Source of the DNA: Corbicula japonica
Lineage: Eukaryota; Mollusca; Bivalvia; Venerida; Cyrenidae
Length of the DNA stretch: 64,000 nt
Direction of reading: 5' to 3'
Assembly: GCA_038501625.1 (NCBI GenBank)
Contig: JAZAYU010000198.1
Span: forward strand, 434,001 to 498,000
A model generated the notes under the pieces. It did not search any database, had not been told where the DNA came from, and saw only the letters and a program-made list of their open reading frames with translations. The position numbers and the translations under genes were made by a program. Shown here one piece after another: positions 1 through 11,800 of the stretch (position 1 is its first letter; every line of letters begins with the position of its first letter).

Positions 1-326
1 TTGTTGGTTTAATTAGGAACAACTAGACGGTTCAAATAATTTCTGGTACCAGTTATCAATACTGCTTACTGATAGATAGGCTTCCATCGTTATTCTCTAG
101 ACAGGAAGAGAAAATGGTGTTGATAAGGAACAAACTGAGATTCTGAACTAACTGTACATTATTCCCTATTAAATATGACCATTTCCTGTATATGTAAAAA
201 TCTTGCATTTGGGATATATGAAAATACAGGCATTACATTTTAAATTTAGATCAGAACTAGTTTAAATTTAACAACATAATTAGATTAAAATTCTCTACAT
301 AATGAATAGCATTACTTTCTTTTTAA
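1..326. other. Non-coding, nothing recognised
   Basis: AT-rich sequence without a supported exon, RNA gene or repeat; it leads into the first TTAA fold-back. Confidence 0.5.
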
Positions 327-562
327 CCCTTTCCTCCAAAGAAACACCTTTATTGCATGGGCGAACAGTTTAGATCTAGATCAGCCGGCACATCCGTGCC
401 GTATGATCAGGATCAAAACTGTTCGTTGTTTTATTCATTAGGTTATTTCTGACCAAAAACTGTGACCAGTGCAGATCCTGATCAGACGGCACGGATGTGC
501 CGGATGATCTGGATCTACACTGGTCGCATATGTGTAAAAAGGCGTATTTATGGAGGAAAGGG
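327..562. mobile_element. TTAA-flanked fold-back MITE (family A), full copy
   Basis: The reference copy here: 236 bp, starting CCCTTTCCTCC and ending GGAGGAAAGG, preceded by TTAA and followed by ATAA. The halves are inverted copies of one another around GATCCTGATCAGACGGCAC and its reverse, so the single strand would fold into a long hairpin. No coding capacity. TTAA targets and CCC-type ends recall piggyBac-like MITEs; the class is an inference. Confidence 0.85.
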
Positions 563-1479
563 ATAATTGCCTTCCTTCTTTTAAAAAGTCACTTTAAAGA
601 AGTCTAATGCTTCTTGAATAAGGTATCAGTATTTAGTTGTATAAAACAATTATCTAGAAGCATGGTTTTGAAGACACTTTCCTGGTAACACTGCAATAAA
701 TGAAGAAAACATGGATTATTGCAAAAACTTGTGCATATGCAGATTAGAGCATACCAGTGAAGTATTCTCTCTTTAGGTCAGAGTCTCTCACTAAATTTAA
801 ATGTGTTTGTTTATGATGAAAAATCTGCTTATAGTTTTATGACAAAAGGTTCTTCACTGTCCATAATGATTTCCAAAATTTCCCACTTTCTCAAAGTATT
901 TTTTTTATCTTACACTTCAGGATCAAAATAAGCTCACAGATATGTACAAACTTAAATGATTTTTACAATAATCACAAAAAGAAAGTAAATACAAAACACA
1001 CAATACAATCCAGCTAAGGTAAACATATTCAGCAGAAATGTTATGCATAGTAAATTTAATACATATTCAAGTAATGCAATTTCTTATGCAAACATTATCA
1101 AAGGAAATGAAAAAAAATTAAGGTGTACATTCATATGGCTTCTAACTTCGATAACCTCTAAAACAATGAACAGCAGTTGTAAAGAATCAAAAGTTACTTT
1201 GTATTTAGTTTCTATTTTACTGAAAATGCTGTCAATTTCTAAACCCACTTATTCTATCGTTGCAATGTACATAGCTGTACAAAAACATGCTAACAGTTAA
1301 ACATATAAACTGGCTGTAATGAAGTTTTGCTCTTACTATACAAATGGTTTTGTAATATATAACCCAAATTAATATTTCTCATTCACATTTCATTTACACA
1401 AAGAGCACTCTGTACAACCTGTGTATTAATATATCTCTAAAACGTTGACTTCTAAAAAGTCTGTTGAACAACAACAATA
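563..1479. other. Non-coding, nothing recognised
   Basis: Low-complexity AT-rich stretch. One 85-codon frame at 1043-1300 has no family resemblance and no splice context, so it is not called. Confidence 0.4.
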
Positions 1480-1600
1480 GAGTTAACTGTTTAAGCGCTG
1501 GTGACGGCTCTACTCACATCTGCAACCAGTGTGAACTAATTCTGCTCACAAAAATCTGCAGTCTGATTAGGGTCTATACTGGTCACTATTTAGTCAATAA
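1480..1600. repeat. Degraded half of family A fold-back
   Basis: Contains CTGCAACCAGTGTGAAC and a diverged GTCTGATTAGGGTCTATACTGGTCAC, matching one arm of the TTAA fold-back. Ends are not identifiable. Confidence 0.5.
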
Positions 1601-2199
1601 TTACTGCATCCCCATCTCAAAAGAACAAAGGGAAATAATAAGAACCAGTAACATTAGTCTCTGCTCTCTTGATTATCTTCTCTAACAAAGCAAATTCCAT
1701 AGTTTTCTATCTGGTATTTTAGCGAATGAAAGAATTATCATTGATATGTTTGCCATATTACAAATGGTTTATTCTAGTAAGAAAATTATTGCATACTTGA
1801 TATGAATTTCTACATGATTTAAAGGTAAAAACTCTACAGTCATAACTCTCTATAAGGAAGAATGATAGTTTGTGTTGATGTCGGAACAAAACGTATTTGT
1901 CATCATCATGAAAATATAGTGACTTCAATTTATATATCTCTGAAAAGATTAAAAACTTCTATGTAACAAAACAATCCAAAAATAAAAGTTTTATAAATGA
2001 TCGTGATAGACAATAAAGGTTATGCAGGAAAAATGATTTGATACATTTGGTTAATATGTTAAAAATCTGTCTTCTCAGGTGTATTGTTATAGCTGAAGCT
2101 AGTAATTGGTTTCACATTCATGACAGATTTCTCCAGATTCTCCACAAACTTGTTAACCATACTTTTAATGCCTTTATTAACTGGCCGTACCTAAAATAA
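1601..2199. other. Non-coding, nothing recognised
   Basis: No supported gene, RNA or repeat in this stretch. Confidence 0.4.
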
Positions 2200-2422
2200 C
2201 ATTTTACTCCATATAGCTATTTACAACATGGGTGACCAGTTTACATCTAGATCATCAAGCACATATGAACTGGATCTAAAATGTTCACCTCTTGGTCAGA
2301 AATAACCTACTGAATCTCAAAGCAAACAGTTAAGATCCTGATCACATGGCACAGATGTGCCAGCTGATCTGGATCTAAACTGTTCACCCATGTGATAAAA
2401 GCAGTATCTAAGGAGTGAAGGG
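2200..2422. mobile_element. Family A fold-back MITE, diverged full-length copy
   Basis: Starts near ATTTTACTCCATATAG and ends AGGAGTGAAGGG. Both arms are present, with the central GGTCAGAAATAACCT typical of the family. Confidence 0.7.
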
Positions 2423-2770
2423 ATAATATCTTTAAATAAGAGTCAGCATAAAAAAGAATAACATGTTCTACCATACCACCAGTCATGGGTAACAGATTAT
2501 GTATGCAATAAATTGTTGTTATTAATATTATATATCACTTATAAAAAAGCACTAGATACAACTTTCAAACAGCTGTAATTACTTATACAATAACCATGGT
2601 GCAACCAAGCTGCAAAAATTAGTGTCACTATAAATTAACATAAATCTATATATGTAATACTTTTTAATTAATACTTTACAACATGACTAAAATCTATCTA
2701 TACTACAAGCAGTTAATCATCAATTCATTAAGCTATGGACATCATGTATGCCACTACTCCAACAAATCAG

Positions 2771-2905
2771 GTTATAGGATGACACAACTGAGACTGGACA
2801 CCAGTCTCAGATCTCAACATTGTCACTGTTCAATTTTTAAACTATTCAGTTTCAACCAATCTGATTGTTGCAGATTTACAGAGATCTGAGTCTGGTCTCC
2901 AATCT
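2771..2905. repeat. Diverged palindromic MITE (family B)
   Basis: GAGACTGGACACCAGTCTCAG and a distant GAGTCTGGTCTCC recall the arms of the palindromic element seen intact at 49310 and 55951; the centre has decayed. Confidence 0.45.
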
Positions 2906-4758
2906 TTTTTCTAGCCCTAATGCCCAATTATTTTGGTCAACATAATCGTGTGATTCCCAACAAAGATGTAAATGTTGACATTTTATTACAATGACATCAT
3001 CAGAAGTTTGATCACATGGATACAAACCCCGACCCTCGGGGGAAACAGTAGCCCTGGTATCTACATCCTCAACACACTTATCAGGTTCTTCAGAAATCAA
3101 ATCTAACAGAAACAAACCATTAAATAGAACAGATCTAGGTCTACAATTTCACAAAAAGGACTTGTCATCAGGCTGTCAATCATTTCATCTGCCTTAAATG
3201 ATACAAAATATAGTTGCTAATTGTTGGTACTGTTCATTACATGAAGCTATTTATACTTCAATCAATTAAATAAACAATGATATAAAATAGGTAGCAATTT
3301 GCACAAAAATATGGCAAGTTCAATATAATGTGCTTACTGTTATCTGGACATCTATAAATTGATACTATATACAAATTATTGTCTTTCCTGCCAACACCAA
3401 GCAGTAGGTGTGACTGGCTCAGTTCAAATATATACATTTGATTTAGTTTGGGAACAAAAATTCTCAAAAAAATTAGTTTTTTAATTCAAAACTTAGTATG
3501 ACCAGTATAATTTTATAGATAAAGCATTATGCATAACTATTCCCATTCCAATTGGCTTAGCCAGTCATGTTATTCATGCCTCAGCATGACATATGACCTT
3601 GCCCCAGTACATAATATGACATTGGCTCGGCATGACATATGACCTTGGCTCAGCACATATGACCTTTTTATATGAGAACCTTTGGCTTCACCAGTCAGAT
3701 GACACAAGAAATTCTAGCAAATCTGGTACAAAACAAACATATGAAAACACAAAAGCAACAACACATATAAAAGTTTATTCAGCAAGCATTATAAGGCATG
3801 TGATAGTCATAAACTGGCCAATTTGACGGCCATTATTACACTTTTCTCCCAACCCGTATTTTCAATTTTGCAAAATTGGCGGTCAGCTTGTGATCAACAC
3901 AAAAACAAACATATTAAATGGTTTTGAGCAATCTTCAGCAACACCTATGTCAAGTTGCTGATCAATCAAAAATTATATAAATGTTTAATGCTGTTAAAAG
4001 ATATCTGGCACTGAGTAAACTAAAAGTGCACTATATTCGATATTAACTGCCATTGCCTTTAAATGTCAACAGAAGTCAAGGCACACAATCACTGTCAAAG
4101 TTACCAGTCTTGAAACTTGTCAAACTTCAATGCAGTTACCTCCCTTACTTGCTTTGCAACAAGGAACCCTGCAAACATTTTGCAATAAAAAGCATGAATT
4201 TATATTCTGATTTGGTTTTGTTTGCTTTGTAGTGTGTTATAAAACCTAATTACTTCTGAGTAACAAATATGTCCTTAGTCACAACTAGGATTACTTTTTT
4301 CTTTTAAAATGTTGACAAAACAATTTAATAGACATTACACACAAAAGCATCAAAAATATAAACTCCGGTAAAAGCAATGACAAGGTTGAATTATCACAGA
4401 TGTCTAGGTAAATTTTATCAAGTTCTTTTATCCTAAAACTATTCAAAATGTTAAATATCAAGTGTTAAGTGGATTTAAACATTACATTTTATCCAGAGAT
4501 CTGCTCTTTTAGTGGCAATCAGTCCTGATGCAACACAAAGCTAAGAATACTTTCATCAAAACAAGTCAATTTTTGCTAATATACAAATTCATTTTTCAAA
4601 ACTTATATTTTACAAATTACTAATGAACTCCAGGTCTTGACAAATATAAGAAATGTAGCACTTTGTAGGCCTATAAGGACAAAACCAGAGAGACTCAAGC
4701 AAAAACACACAAATCAGACAATTGCAGCAACATTAAAACTGTTTTCATGTCCAATTAA
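2906..4758. other. Non-coding intergenic
   Basis: AT-rich. Around 3545-3670 the phrase CATGACATATGACCTTG recurs three times as a short degenerate direct repeat. No gene is supported. Confidence 0.4.
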
Positions 4759-4959
4759 TCCTTCATATATATGCTTTAATGGCTTGAGCAAACAGTGTAG
4801 ATCCAGTTCAGCCAGCACATCTGTGCCTTCTAATCAGGATCTGCACATTTTGCTTTTTGATTTATTAGGTTATTTCTGACCAAAAAGTGAACAGTGCAGA
4901 TCCTGATCAGACAGCACGTATGTGGTCCTGGTCGCACATTTTATATATATGGAGTAAAG
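4759..4959. mobile_element. Family A fold-back with TTAA on both sides
   Basis: TTAA at 4755-4758 and again at 4960-4963 exactly bounds a 201-bp copy that opens TCCTTC and ends GGAGTAAAG. One of the clearest cases for the TTAA target duplication. Confidence 0.8.
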
Positions 4960-5804
4960 TTAAAATGTATTACACAAATGTCTGCATTATCACACATATA
5001 ATTCTGGTTAAAACATGCATAGCAATGTTTATTTTGCATGAACCAGTAACACGTTTGACATTTATAGTCATATAAAGTCATGAATAAACTTTTCTGTTCT
5101 GACCTGAATTCTATTTCATGTTATCCATGCAACTGATTAGAAATGGTAAGTACAATAGTTAGAAACACAAACAGCATGAAACGCCTAACAATTCGATCAC
5201 ACTTCTGAAATATGCACCTCTAAAATAACACATTCTGTATACAAAATGTACCACTTCTTGCCATTTGACCTCCAGTAATCTCAAAAATATTTTCAAGTGT
5301 AAAAGAAACATTAACAATTCTATTTGATCCAGTAGATTATAGTAAAAAAAATCAAAAGCGGACATATCAAATTATAACAAAATTTCAATCCAAAAACTGA
5401 GTGTACAAAACTGTCATAGTCTAGTAAAAACAACTCCTCTAAGAAACATGTTTAAAACTAAACTAGTAAACAAATTGAGCCCTTTATGTATCCTGGTTGA
5501 GGTTAAAAAACTAAGTGCATGACATAATCAACAAGAAATCATCTGCCAGTTTTAAGTTTTTGGCATCCGAAAATTAAAAATATTAATATTTTCACTGGTT
5601 TTCCAGTGGGGCTTTACTGTTTTTGCTAGTTCATATCAGATATTTCCTCCAATAAGCAAAGATTACAATTACAATCTTGATTGTCTGTTTAACAGTGGCA
5701 CCAATAGCACTTTAACAATTTAGAGGCTAACAAAAGTTTAGCCTTGTTAATTAGGTTAACAATAATTTAGCACTTTTCTTTAAATAACAGTTATTTCCTT
5801 GCAC
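4960..5804. other. Non-coding, downstream of HLCS
   Basis: Lies 3' of HLCS on its strand and may hold further 3' UTR. No other feature is seen. Confidence 0.4.
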
Positions 5805-5810
5805 TTTATT
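5805..5810 (-). terminator. AATAAA polyadenylation signal after HLCS
   Basis: Read on the minus strand, AATAAA follows the HLCS stop codon by five bases. It is so close that a longer 3' UTR using a later signal is equally possible. Confidence 0.45.
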
Positions 5811-5815
5811 GTTGT

Positions 5816-8800
5816 TTAAACTCGTGCCTTTAAGGAGATGAGGTTTTTCATCATGTCGAAAGAGTTGCCATCAGGCTGGACACTGATTCTCTCCCCTTCT
5901 GACGTCTCAACCAGCAGGTAACCGTAGTCATCAAGGCCAATAATCTTCACCTCCCTGTTACCCTCAGACTGAAGCTTCACCATACTGTCACTGAAAAATA
6001 TTTTGGGAAATGATATCACTTAACATCTGAAATTTTTACATGCTGTGGGGATCAGTGTTGTTTTAATGTGACTTGTGATGGGGACCTGACTAAGCTGATC
6101 ACTATAGATACCTGACCTTACACGATCGGGGACTTTAAAAAAAAAAAGACTGAACTATAGTAAAACAACTCATTTTAGGCTTTTAGTCAACTTTTTGTTT
6201 TCAAGATTTATGTTGCTGTTTGCTACTATATCCTTTAAGACAACTAATACTTATGAATTTCTTATTTTAAAATGGGACAGGATAGCTATGAGAATCTAAA
6301 ACATATTCTCTCTTGCCTAAGATAAAAATAATCTTTCAAAATGTACAGGAAAAAGATATTTTCTTCGACAAATATCCCAAATACACTCATCCATTTTATA
6401 ATGGGCAGTTACTTATTCCATAAGAAATTATAATTAAAATTTGTTTTATCAGGTAACATACACAGAGCAATTAATTCAGTTACCTGTGAAGCCATCTCTC
6501 GTAATAAAGCTTCTTAAAGCTCTCAGCACCCTCTCGCTGAAACAGATCTACTAGCTCCTCGATGTGTGTGACGGTGCGTGCAATCAGCTGTTCACACGTG
6601 CAGGTAGCGAGACTCTTGTTGTCCTGACGATTGTGCAGCTGGATCAGATCGTTGATACAGATTGTCGGATTGCTGTTGCTTACATTGAATCCACAACCTG
6701 AAAATATTAGGTCATCTTAATACATGTAATGAGCCCATATAACAATCATGTTGAACAGTTTTTACCCCAGAAAACCTATTACAAGACACAGTATGATGTA
6801 GAGACACCTTCAGAGGACAGTATGTCATGGCCAACCTGTGCATCAACCTCTTGTAATCTGAAAGCATCTGCTGTGAGTTTCTTTTTGTACAATATGGGAA
6901 AGGCTCTTGTACCAATTGTTTCAAGCTATGACTGGCAGCATAAAATAATCACCAATGCTACCAAAAGCTGAGGCTGAATTACTTTATTTAAAGTCTTGGG
7001 CATCTCATCAACAATCAGTAATACCCATCGTCACAGGACTGATGACTGATATTTGTAAGGTTCTTAATTTTAGTTTCAACATTTTTTTAAGCTTTGTGAT
7101 GGATTTAGGGTGATAACTGAATTTGACAAACAGCTTTAATGCATGCTTTTTTATTGAATGGCAAAACCCATCAAAGAAGCCTTAATTAGCACATTTAAAA
7201 TATTATCTCTATAAAATGTATACATCATTAGCGATTATATTATATCTGTTTGTTGAAAGTATGGATGATCAGTCCCATGCAAATGTAGCTCCTTAGCTAC
7301 TTAAAACATTGAATATATAGAGCATGTTTAGCTTTTTCAATGACTGACAAATGAACACACAAATTGTAAACATTTTTATTTTTTCTTTGAATGACTTCAC
7401 ACAAGAGCTCCTCAAGCTGTAACTGTATCAAAAACATCAATATTTCATACATTCAGAATTGAAAAAAGTGAATAGCCACACTCAGAAAACACAGCCTACA
7501 CACACAGGCAGAAGCACAGAGGAAAAGACAGCATGGGTTTAATAAAAAAGATAACTTTTAGAAAAGTGACCCCACAAACAATTAATGTAAAAGAAAACAT
7601 GAGTGGTTACTGCCATGGAACATGAAGTATTGAAAGGACAAATCTCAATTACAAGTTACTTTTGAAGCTTTTATATTTTACTATTGTAGCAATAGGCATG
7701 TCTCTAAGTTCCACTCAATTATGCAAGCAAACATTATTTTTAATTAAGTGAATACTGTTTATTGTAAATTTTCTTTTTTTAACCCCAAGAGAAGAGATGT
7801 ACGAGGTGTGTTCTTAAAGTTCGTGGAGAGCCTCATAGTTCAATCAATTTTAAAGTTAATGTTATAAAATTTATATCATTTGATATGATTTTCTTCATAT
7901 GTTACAAAATATTTAATATTTTGGCGTAAACTGATGGACCGAAAATATACCCGTCGTTATGGTAACACACCAAAGAATTTACAGGGCACTTTGAAAAAAA
8001 AAAAAAGCCAATCTTTCTTGAAATACCTTTCTTACATAACGTCAAAAAACGTGCGAAATGTAGCAACAATAATTTTTGACGTCATTCTTGTTCATTTTCA
8101 CGTCAATTGTTCAGTTGACGAGCTGTTATAACGGAAACGCATATCAAGCAACACAGCATGGCTACACCATTGAAAATTGAACACCGTTGCGTCATCAAGT
8201 TCTGCGTCAATGCGAACATGACACCAACTGATACTCTTAAATTTATGCAGAAAGCAGATTCTAATGTATCCAGAAGTCTTGTGTTTGGCTGGCACAATAA
8301 GTTTAGAGACGGACTGGAACACATCAGTGACAGACCACGCACCGGGCGCCCTGGGCGTAGCGAACAAGACATCAGGAGGATTCGCGATGCCATAAGTGAA
8401 GACAGGCAGAGATCGGTAAGCGAGATCAGTGACATGACGGGTATCTGCGTTAATGTTGTTTACCGAACATTGACAGAAACCCTTAATATGAACAAGGTGT
8501 GTGCTCGGTGGGTGCCAAGACTACTTCAACAAGACCAGAAAGCAGCGCGTGTCAGGCTCTCCAGATCATTCCTCAACCGCTACGACCGCGAAGGAGACCA
8601 GTTCCTGCACCGGGTTGTCACGATGGACGAAACGTGGCTTTACCTATATGAGCCTGAATCAAAGCAACAATCAATGGTCTGGAAGCACCAAGGATCTACA
8701 CCACCTAAGAAGGCGAGAACATGCAAGTCATCCGGGAAGTTTATGTTCATGTTTTTCATGGATGCGCACGGGCTGATCTTGCAGCATCCGGTACCACAGG

Positions 8801-11800
8801 GAATCACGGTCAACGCTGCCTACTATCAGAAGGTATGATGCCCGGTTTTTAAAACAGTATGTTTTAACAACTGTTATGAATTGGTGTTATTTAAAATCAA
8901 AAGTTATTCGCTAAAATCGGTTTCAAACACTCGTTAGACAAAAATACAAATTTTAAAAATGTTATATCAATTAAAAAATAATCATGTTCTTCCCATTGTT
9001 TAGGTTATTCGTCGAGATCTAACAAAGGCCCTCAGACGTAAACGTCCCGGCATGGAAATCGAGGACATCATATACCACCATGACAACGCCCCATCCCATA
9101 GAGCAACTGACACACTGGAGACGATCGACTTCCTCGGCATGGAGCGACTTGAGCACGCCCCGTATAGCCCGGACCTTGCGCCGATGGATTTCGCGCTCTG
9201 TACGCGATTGAAGAGTGAGCTACGTGGGCAGCGTTTTGAGGATTTGGATGAGCTTCGCTTGTCCGTGCGCACTGTGATTGGTGGCTACGAGAAAGGCTGG
9301 TTTAGGGACACTTTCAATAAGCGGGTAGCACGTCACCGTAAATGTGTTAATTGTGACGGCGAGTATTTTGAAAAAATGTGACGTTAACATCGTGTGATAG
9401 ACAAAAATGACGTTAAACTGCCACGTATGGGTGTTAGTTGTTATACTTGTTTTATTGTGATATTTCTATAGTTTTATGTATTTTTGTAAAAATTTCATTG
9501 TAATTAGAAGATGCTTTGCTGATTTCAACGATATAAAATATTTTGAAATCGGATAAAAATTAGTTTGTTTTTCTTACTTGTCATCGAACTTTACGAACAC
9601 ACCTCGTATATGCAGAAATTAATTTTATACTTAAAATGTATTAACAGCAGAGAAAAAAATATGCTGAGGGCATTAAATTCAAATAGAGTAGAAACAAACC
9701 ATTCAGTAATTGAGAAAGCCCATTTACCAATAGTTGCATGAACAATGCCTTCCATGAATGTTGACTTGACTATCACACCTCCGAGCTTCATCTCTCTGCC
9801 ATAGTAGATGTCATTGGGCCACTTGAGGCGCAAGTCTATATCCTGTCAGCATTAAAATCATCATACACTAGCTTATTACATGCACATTCCCAGCTCCTTC
9901 AAGCCCTCTTTTCGACAAGCATTTTATAAAAAATACAGCAGAGCTCAAATATATTGCAAGATCAACTATATCATGGTTGGATCATGTATCCCATTTCCAT
10001 TAATTAATTTGAAAGTTTAATGTAGAAATTTTAAGAAATGGCAAAATTATAGCCACATTAAGTTTTCGTGACTCACAGACAAAGCTGTTCCTATGTATTG
10101 CCTTTTTCTTTGAAAGGGTGACACAAAAAACCTCGTTTTAGAAGGTATGGATCTCACGAACCATGATATACTGGAGCTTTACTGTGCTACAATATTTCTT
10201 TTAAAGAAATAGAAATAAGGTTGAAGTATTTCTAAACCTGAAATTTTATTTTATAATTTAAGACATTTAAATTCTATTTTATAATAAACATATGAATGAT
10301 ATTTAGGTCTGATATTCAGAAACCAAGAGCAGTCCTTGAAATAAGCAGACCTGTACCATGCAGCCAAAGATTTCGTGTTTTCAAAACAATATTTTTTGCA
10401 CACCCCAAACCAACATGAAAAGATATTATACATCATATATATGTATTTTGAAGCATCTGCGACCTGTGTAGATTCAGATCTGCTGGCACATCTGTGCAAT
10501 ATAATCTTGATCTGCAGTAGTCACATCTTGCTCAGAAATAACTTAATGAATCCAAAAGTGAACATTGTAGATCCTGATCAGATGGCACAGATGAGCCAGC
10601 AGATCTGGATCTACACTGTTAGCCCAGACAATAACAATTAAATTATGGAGTAAAGGGTTAATAGTAACATTATAATTTAAAGTTTAAATTTAACCCAATG
10701 TCAAGTCCTGCTTATCTACCAGTATGATACAAAAGATTCCAGAAAAAAACATGTGACGTACCTCATATCCCGGCAGTTTGCAAACACTGTAGACCACTGC
10801 CAGAGCGGTTATATGTTGCAAATAAGATACAACCTTGCCCAGTTTACTGTCTAATGGCATCTTTACATGCAGTGAAAACATAGCACAACCTACAGGGCTC
10901 AACCAACTGTTTCCACCACGACCTGGAAAATATCACTGGAAATCAAACACTGTTTTAAATAAAAACCTATACAACACAGCCAAGATATCTCCATTGAAAT
11001 ATTGTATGTGAATGTTCAAATGTGAAACAATGTTTCACTTATAAGTGGTCTGTCATGCTTAGATATCCTTTTCATGGTAGTTTATGAAAGCCTTACATGG
11101 TGATGTTATGCATGATCTCATGTTGTAAATATTTTGTCAGCATAGTTTTTAAATTTTGGATGTAATCATACATTGCTTGATTTGGTAACATGTCTTTTTG
11201 ATAACCCTGTTAACATTACAGGTAGATATTGAAAGACAGATGAAGAATTATTATTTAGAAATAGCAAAGTTTAAACACAAGTTTTTATGATGAGAGGACA
11301 ATGTATGGACCACTCATTTACCCCCACAACCCCAAAGAGAGTGAAATACCAGACAATTAAACTAAACAATGATGTTGCAGAAATGAAACCTACCAATACC
11401 ACTGGTCTGTCGACTTGCAATGGCTATCAACCCTATGTCATCTGGTTCAGAAAACATTAAACTGTAAAATATACAATATAGATCTATATGCTAAAATACA
11501 AAACAACAACAACAGATTGTTCATGTATGAGTGGTAATTTTTTAGGATAAATGATATGTTGATATTATATGGTTATATATTTCATAAAAATGTTCTGTTA
11601 TGAATCTGGATTTGGTGTAGGTAATTTTGAGCAGGGGTTAAAGGGGTTATGGATTTAGAATTTTATTTTAGTCTAAACTTACAGTATTGAAACAGTTTAA
11701 CTGCTAACAAAAACTTTCTCTATCAGATGCACTTTTATGCAGAGGTTGTTCCTTTAATGAATTTTATGACTAAAAAATGAACAGACCATATTACATTTGT

